A stretch of DNA of 64,000 nucleotides. It comes from Elmis aenea (lineage: Eukaryota; Arthropoda; Insecta; Coleoptera; Elmidae). The DNA lies in NCBI GenBank assembly GCA_947652605.1, contig CANTFG010000132.1, forward strand, positions 1-64,000. Reading direction: 5' to 3'. Shown here piece after piece: positions 58,432 to 64,000 of this stretch. How positions within the stretch are numbered: position 1 is the stretch's first letter; the number at the start of each line of letters is the position of its first letter. The notes beneath the pieces were generated by a model. That model made no database searches. It saw only the letters and a program-made list of their open reading frames with translations, and was not told the DNA's origin. Position numbers and translations under genes: made by a program.

Positions 58432-59175
58432 AAATTCTGTTGTTATTGTTCTGAAATAAATACTCCAAAATATTATCAAATTATCAGAATTATTCAACCA
58501 TAGGTGGCGCCACTAGTTACCTCTCACGTTTAAAAACTCACCTAGCCTAGGCTAGTCTTGTGTGCTCTTGAAAATACCAAAACGCGTGCCCAACAAAATG
58601 TAAATTGTTATATGTAATTTACAACTAATTAACCGTTCAATAAATATTGTTCAGTTTTATTGTTCTGTTTTCTTTTTCCTCCGATAACCTAATCCAACTC
58701 TTAAGCAACAAATTCTAAACCATTCCTCTTTACGCTAAAAAAACACGCTATTGCCAACCCAAACAAAACTACTTCCACCCAAAATTTAAAAATACACACA
58801 ATACCAACCTAAAAATACAAGGGGGTCACATCCTACAACTAGGACTCCGCTGGGCCCCATCCTACAGCTTAAAAAAACACGCTATTGCCAACCCAAACAA
58901 AACTACTTCCACCCAAAATTTAAAAATACACACAATACCAACCTAAAAATTTACCCGCCAAAAAATACAGGGGGGGCCACATCCTACAACTAGGACTCCG
59001 CTGGGCCCCATCCTACAGCTTGGACTCCGCTGGGCCCCATCCTACAACTTAGCCTCGTGTAAACTTTGAGGTTTTTTTTTCACTAGGCCTCGCTACCGCC
59101 AACTGGGGCTCCACCCCCCAAACACTTTGAGGTTATGTTCAAGATTTGATCCCTCCCCTGCATAGTATAACTACT
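58432..59175 (-). repeat. Polinton right terminal inverted repeat
   Basis: 744 bp inverse copy of 39952-40712. It keeps GTGGCGCCAC (58504-58513), CTAGCCTAGGCTAG (58542-58555) and a plus-strand AATAAA at 58639 that could end rightward transcripts. One internal unit lacks about 17 bp relative to the left, and scattered single-base differences are visible. Its terminus is the perfect complement of the left AGTAGTTATAC end. Confidence 0.93.
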
Positions 59176-62100
59176 CATATGTTCCTTGAGCGACTATTTC
59201 GAAACAATTTTAATTATTGATTTGTATATCACAGAAACAGTTTATCCATCGCTTCTTTACATGAATACAATTGTTTTGCATATGTCTTTCAATGAGCTGG
59301 TTTTAATTTTTAATAATTTCCTAAAAATACCGTGCTTTAGTTAATACATATGTTCCTTGAGCGACTATTTCGAAACAATTTTAATTATTGATTTGTATAT
59401 CACAGGAACAGTTTATCCATCGCCTCTTTACATGAATACAATTGTTTTGCATATGTCTTTCAATGAGCTGGTTTTAATTTTTAATAATTTCCTAAATATA
59501 CCGTGCTTTAGTTAATACATATGTTCCTTGAGCGACTATTTCGAAACAATTTTAATTATTGATTTGTATATCACAGGAACAGTTTATCCATCGCCTCTTT
59601 ACATGAATACAATTGTTTTGAATATGTCTTTCAATGAGCTGGTTTTAATTTTTAATAATTTCCTAAAAATACCGTGCTTTAATTAATACATATGTTCCTT
59701 GAGCGACTATTTCGAAACAATTTTAATTATTGATTTGTATATAACAGAAACAGTTTATCCATTGCCTCTTTACATGAATACAATTGTTTTGCATATGTCT
59801 TTCAATGAGCTGGTTTTAATTTTTAATAATTTCCTAAAAATACCGTGCTTTAGTTAATACATATGTTCCTTGAGCGACTATTTCGAAACAATTTTAATTA
59901 TTGATTTTTATATCACAGGAACAGTTTATCCATTGCCTCTTTACATGAATACAATTGTTTTGCATATGTCTTTCAATGAGCTGGTTTTAATTTTTAATAA
60001 TTTCCTAAAAATACCGTGCTTTAGTTAATACATATGTTCCTTGAGCGACTATTTCGAAACAATTTTAATTATTGATTTGTATATCACAGGAACAGTTTAT
60101 CCATCGCCTCTTTACATGAATACAATTGTTTCGCATATGTCTTTTAATGAGCTGGTTTTAATTTTTAATAATTTCCTAAAAATACCGTGCTTTAGTTAAT
60201 ACATATGTTCCTTGAGCGACTATTTCAAAACAATTTTAATTATTGATTTGTATATCACAGAAACAGTTTATCCATCGCCTCTTTACATGAATACAATTGT
60301 TTTGCATATGTCTTTCAATGAGCTGGTTTTAATTTTTAATAATTTCCTAAAAATACCGTGCTTTAGTTAATACATATGTTCCTTGAGCGACTATTTCTAA
60401 ACAATTTTAATTATTGATTTGTATATCACAGGAACAGTTTATCCATCGCCTCTTTACATGAATACAATTGTTTTGCATATGTCTTTCAATGAGCTGGTTT
60501 TAATTTTTAATAATTTCCTAAAAATACCGTGCTTTAGTTAATACATATGTTCCTTGAGCGACTATTTCGAAACAATTTTAATTATTGATTTGTATATCAC
60601 AGGAACAGTTTATCCATCGCCTCTTTACATGAATACAATTGTTTTGCAGATGTCTTTCAATGAGCTGGTTTTAATTTTTAATAATTTCCTAAAAATACCG
60701 TGCTTTAGTTAATACATATGTTCCTTGAGCGACTATTTCGAAACAATTTTAATTATTGATTTGTATATCACAGAAACAGTTTATCCATCGCCTCTTTACG
60801 TGAATACAATTGTTTTGCATATGTCTTTCAATGAGCTGGTTTTAATTTTTAATAATTTCCTAAAAATACCGTGCTTTAGTTAATACATATGTTCCTTGAG
60901 CGACTATTTCTGAACAATTTTAATTATTGATTTGTATATCACAGAAACCGTTTATCCATCGCCTCTTTACATGAATACAATTGTTTTGCATATGTCTTTT
61001 AATGAGCTGGTTTTAATTTTTAATAATTTCCTAAAAATACCGTGCTTTAGTTAATACATATGTTCCTTGAGCGACTATTTCGAAACAATTTTAATTATTG
61101 ATTTGTATATCACAGAAACAGTTTATCCATCGCCTCTTTACATGAATACAATTGTTTTGCATATGTCTTTCAATGAGCTGGTTTTAATTTTTAATAATTT
61201 CCTAAAAATACCGTGCTTTAGTTAATACATATGTTCCTTGAGCGACTATTTCGAAACAATTTTAATTATTGATTTGTATATCACAGGAACAGTTTATCCA
61301 TTGCCTCTTTACATGAATACAATTGTTTTGCATATGTCTTTCAATGAGCTGGTTTTAATTTTTAATAATTTCCTAAAAATACCGTGCTTTAGTTAATACA
61401 TATGTTCCTTGAGCGACTATTTCGAAACAATTTTAATTATTGATTTGTATATCACAGGAACAGTTTATCCATCGCCTCTTTACATGAATACAATTGTTTC
61501 GCATATGTCTTTTAATGAGCTGGTTTTAATTTTTAATAATTTCCTAAAAATACCGTGCTTTAGTTAATACATATGTTCCTTGAGCGACTATTTCGAAACA
61601 ATTTTAATTATTGATTTGTATATCACAGAAACAGTTTATCCATCGCTTCTTTACATGAATACAATTGTTTTGCATATGTCTTTCAATGAGCTGGTTTTAA
61701 TTTTTAATAATTTCCTAAAAATACCGTGCTTTAGTTAATACATATGTTCCTTGAGCGACTATTTCGAAACAATTTTAATTATTGATTTGTATATAACAGA
61801 AACAGTTTATCCATTGCCTCTTTACATGAATACAATTGTTTTGCATATGTCTTTTAATGAGCTGGTTTTAATTTTTAATAATTTCCTAAAAATACCGTGC
61901 TTTAGTTAATACATATGTTCCTTGAGCGACTATTTCGAAACAATTTTAATTATTGATTTGTATATCACAGGAACAGTTTATCCATTGCCTCTTTACATGA
62001 ATACAATTTTTTTGCATATGTCTTTCAATGAGCTGGTTTTAATTTTTAATAATTTCCTAAAAATACCGTGCTTTAGTTAATACATATGTTCCTTGAGCGA

Positions 62101-64000
62101 CTATTTCGAAACAATTTTAATTATTGATTTGTATATCACAGGAACAGTTTATCCATCGCCTCTTTACATGACTACAATTGTTTCGCATATGTCTTTTAAT
62201 GAGCTGGTTTTAATTTTTAATAATTTCCTAAAAATACCGTGCTTTAGTTAATACATATGTTCCTTGAGCGACTATTTCGAAACAATTTTAATTATTGATT
62301 TGTATATCACAGAAACAGTTTATCCATCGCCTCTTTACATGAATACAATTGTTTTGCATATGTCTTTCAATGAGCTGGTTTTAATTTTTAATAATTTCCT
62401 AAAAATACCGTGCTTTAGTTAATACATATGTTCCTTGAGCGACTATTTCTAAACAATTTTAATTATTGATTTGTATATCACAGGAACAGTTTATCCATCG
62501 CCTCTTTACATGAATACAATTGTTTTGCATATGTCTTTTAATGAGCTGGTTTTAATTTTTAATAATTTCCTAAAAATACCGTGCTTTAGTTAATACATAT
62601 GTTCCTTGAGCGACTATTTCGAAACAATTTTAATTATTGATTTGTATATCACAGGAACAGTTTATCCATCGCCTCTTTACATGAATACAATTGTTTTGCA
62701 GATGTCTTTCAATGAGCTGGTTTTAATTTTTAATAATTTCCTAAAAATACCGTGCTTTAGTTAATACATATGTTCCTTGAGCGACTATTTCGAAACAATT
62801 TTAATTATTGATTTGTATATCACAGAAACAGTTTATCCATCGCCTCTTTACGTGAATACAATTGTTTTGCAGATGTCTTTCAATGAGCTGGTTTTAATTT
62901 TTAATAATTTCCTAAAAATACCGTGCTTTAGTTAATACATATGTTCCTTGAGCGACTATTTCTGAACAATTTTAATTATTGATTTGTATATCACAGAAAC
63001 CGTTTATCCATCGCCTCTTTACATGAATACAATTGTTTTGCATATGTCTTTTAATGAGCTGGTTTTAATTTTTAATAATTTCCTAAAAATACCGTGCTTT
63101 AGTTAATACATATGTTCCTTGAGCGACTATTTCTGAACAATTTTAATTATTGATTTGTATATCACAGGAACAGTTTATCCATCGCCTCTTTACGTGAATA
63201 CAATTGTTTTGCATATGTCTTTTAATGAGCTGGTTTTAATTTTTAATAATTTCCTAAAAATACCGTGCTTTAGTTAATACATATGTTCCTTGAGCGACTA
63301 TTTCTAAACAATTTTAATTATTGATTTGTATATCACAGGAACAGTTTATCCATCGCCTCTTTACATGAATACAATTGTTTTGCATATGTCTTTCAATGAG
63401 CTGGTTTTAATTTTTAATAATTTCCTAAAAATACCGTGCTTTAGTTAATACATATGTTCCTTGAGCGACTATTTCTAAACAATTTTAATTATTGATTTGT
63501 ATATCACAGGAACAGTTTATCCATCGCCTCTTTACGTGAATACAATTGTTTTGCATATGTCTTTCAATGAGCTGGTTTTAATTTTTAATAATTTCCTAAA
63601 AATACCGTGCTTTAGTTAATACATATGTTCCTTGAGCGACTATTTCGAAACAATTTTAATTATTGATTTGTATATCACAGGAACAGTTTATCCATCGCCT
63701 CTTTACATGAATACAATTGTTTTGCATATGTCTTTCAATGAGCTGGTTTTAATTTTTAATAATTTCCTAAAAATACCGTGCTTTAGTTAATACATATGTT
63801 CCTTGAGCGACTATTTCTAAACAATTTTAATTATTGATTTGTATATCACAGGAACAATTTATCCATCGTTTCTTTACATGAATACAATTGTTTTGCATAT
63901 GTCTTTCAATGAGCTGGTTTTAATTTTTAATAATTTCCTAAAAATACCGTGCTTTAGTTAATACATATGTTCCTTGAGCGACTATTTCTAACAATTTTAA
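59176..64000 (+). repeat. 171 bp satellite array, right of Polinton
   Basis: About 28 monomers continue in the same orientation and run off the window. The order of marker variants (cgcttc, aaatatacc, TATATAACAG with attgcc, TTTCGCATATG, GCAGATG, CTGAAC with GAAACC) repeats the order seen at about 37.8-39.9 kb. It recurs again within this stretch: TATAACAG markers at 59744 and 61796 are 2,052 bp (12 monomers) apart, and cgcttc markers at about 59250 and 61643 are about 14 monomers apart. The flank therefore belongs to the same higher-order repeat family as the left side. Confidence 0.97.

Larger units (their letters stand above)
39952..59175. mobile_element. Polinton/Maverick (adintovirus-like) element, 19.2 kb
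   Basis: The element begins AGTAGTTATACTATGCAG and ends with the exact complement, and has ~750 bp terminal inverted repeats. It encodes the Polinton hallmark set: protein-primed family B polymerase, retroviral-type integrase with chromodomain, FtsK/A32-type packaging ATPase, adenain-type cysteine protease and predicted jelly-roll capsid proteins, plus a PLA2 domain. The length is typical of the group (15-20 kb). No core gene shows a disabling stop, and the inverted repeats differ mainly by one short deletion and scattered substitutions, which suggests recent insertion. The expected 6 bp target duplication is absent: flanking hexamers are ACCGTG (left) and CATATG (right). Confidence 0.95.

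Overview
The window looks like AT-rich animal heterochromatin, most likely from an insect. The evidence for an animal is spliceosomal-type introns, TATAAAAG promoters, AATAAA signals, a piggyBac-type element and a Polinton/Maverick with insect-type capsid genes. A hemipteran is possible, but I cannot fix the species. About two thirds of the window (1-1887, 2791-39951 and 59176-64000) is one head-to-tail satellite with a 171 bp monomer, roughly 255 copies. The monomers are organised into higher-order repeats: a 10-mer (1,710 bp), an 8-mer (1,370 bp), a ~7.19 kb block of about 42 monomers duplicated in tandem, a ~20-mer, and a 12-14-mer family that lies on both sides of the large insertion.

Two mobile elements sit in the satellite. 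The first, at 1888-2790, is a 903 bp non-autonomous piggyBac-like element. It has a TTAA duplication, 17 bp terminal inverted repeats, subterminal palindromes and only an N-terminal transposase remnant. The second, at 39952-59175, is a 19.2 kb Polinton/Maverick (adintovirus-like) element with ~750 bp terminal inverted repeats. All of its recognisable genes look intact.

The Polinton falls into four parts. (1) The left arm, on the minus strand, carries a possible exonuclease-like protein and a protein-primed family B DNA polymerase. A tandem-repeat regulatory region with CACGTG boxes follows, and a spliced plus-strand gene for a small nuclear-type protein lies on its other side. (2) The centre, on the minus strand, carries a signal-anchored glycoprotein-like ORF, a retroviral-type integrase with a C-terminal chromodomain, a coiled-coil protein and an A32-type packaging ATPase. 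(3) The right arm, on the plus strand, is the virion module: a phospholipase A2-domain protein, a basic/hydrophobic minor virion protein, an adenain-type cysteine protease, a penton-like single jelly-roll candidate, a 71-aa protein and a predicted major capsid protein. (4) The far right, on the plus strand, carries three tandem paralogues that resemble degenerate nucleotidyltransferases. Behind them lie relics of promoter and gene sequence.

Together the genes would replicate a linear genome (polymerase), integrate it (integrase, perhaps steered to heterochromatin by the chromodomain), assemble and mature particles (capsid proteins, ATPase, protease) and help particles cross membranes (PLA2). 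The most interesting candidates for new biology are: a canonical T-TTT-TTA -1 frameshift heptamer joining the minor virion protein to the protease; a tightly coupled penton/small-protein/capsid cassette with a TAATG junction; the triplicated nucleotidyltransferase-like genes, each behind its own predicted splice acceptor and possibly sharing one leader; regulatory modules reused at several places; and the absence of a target-site duplication around an otherwise intact element.
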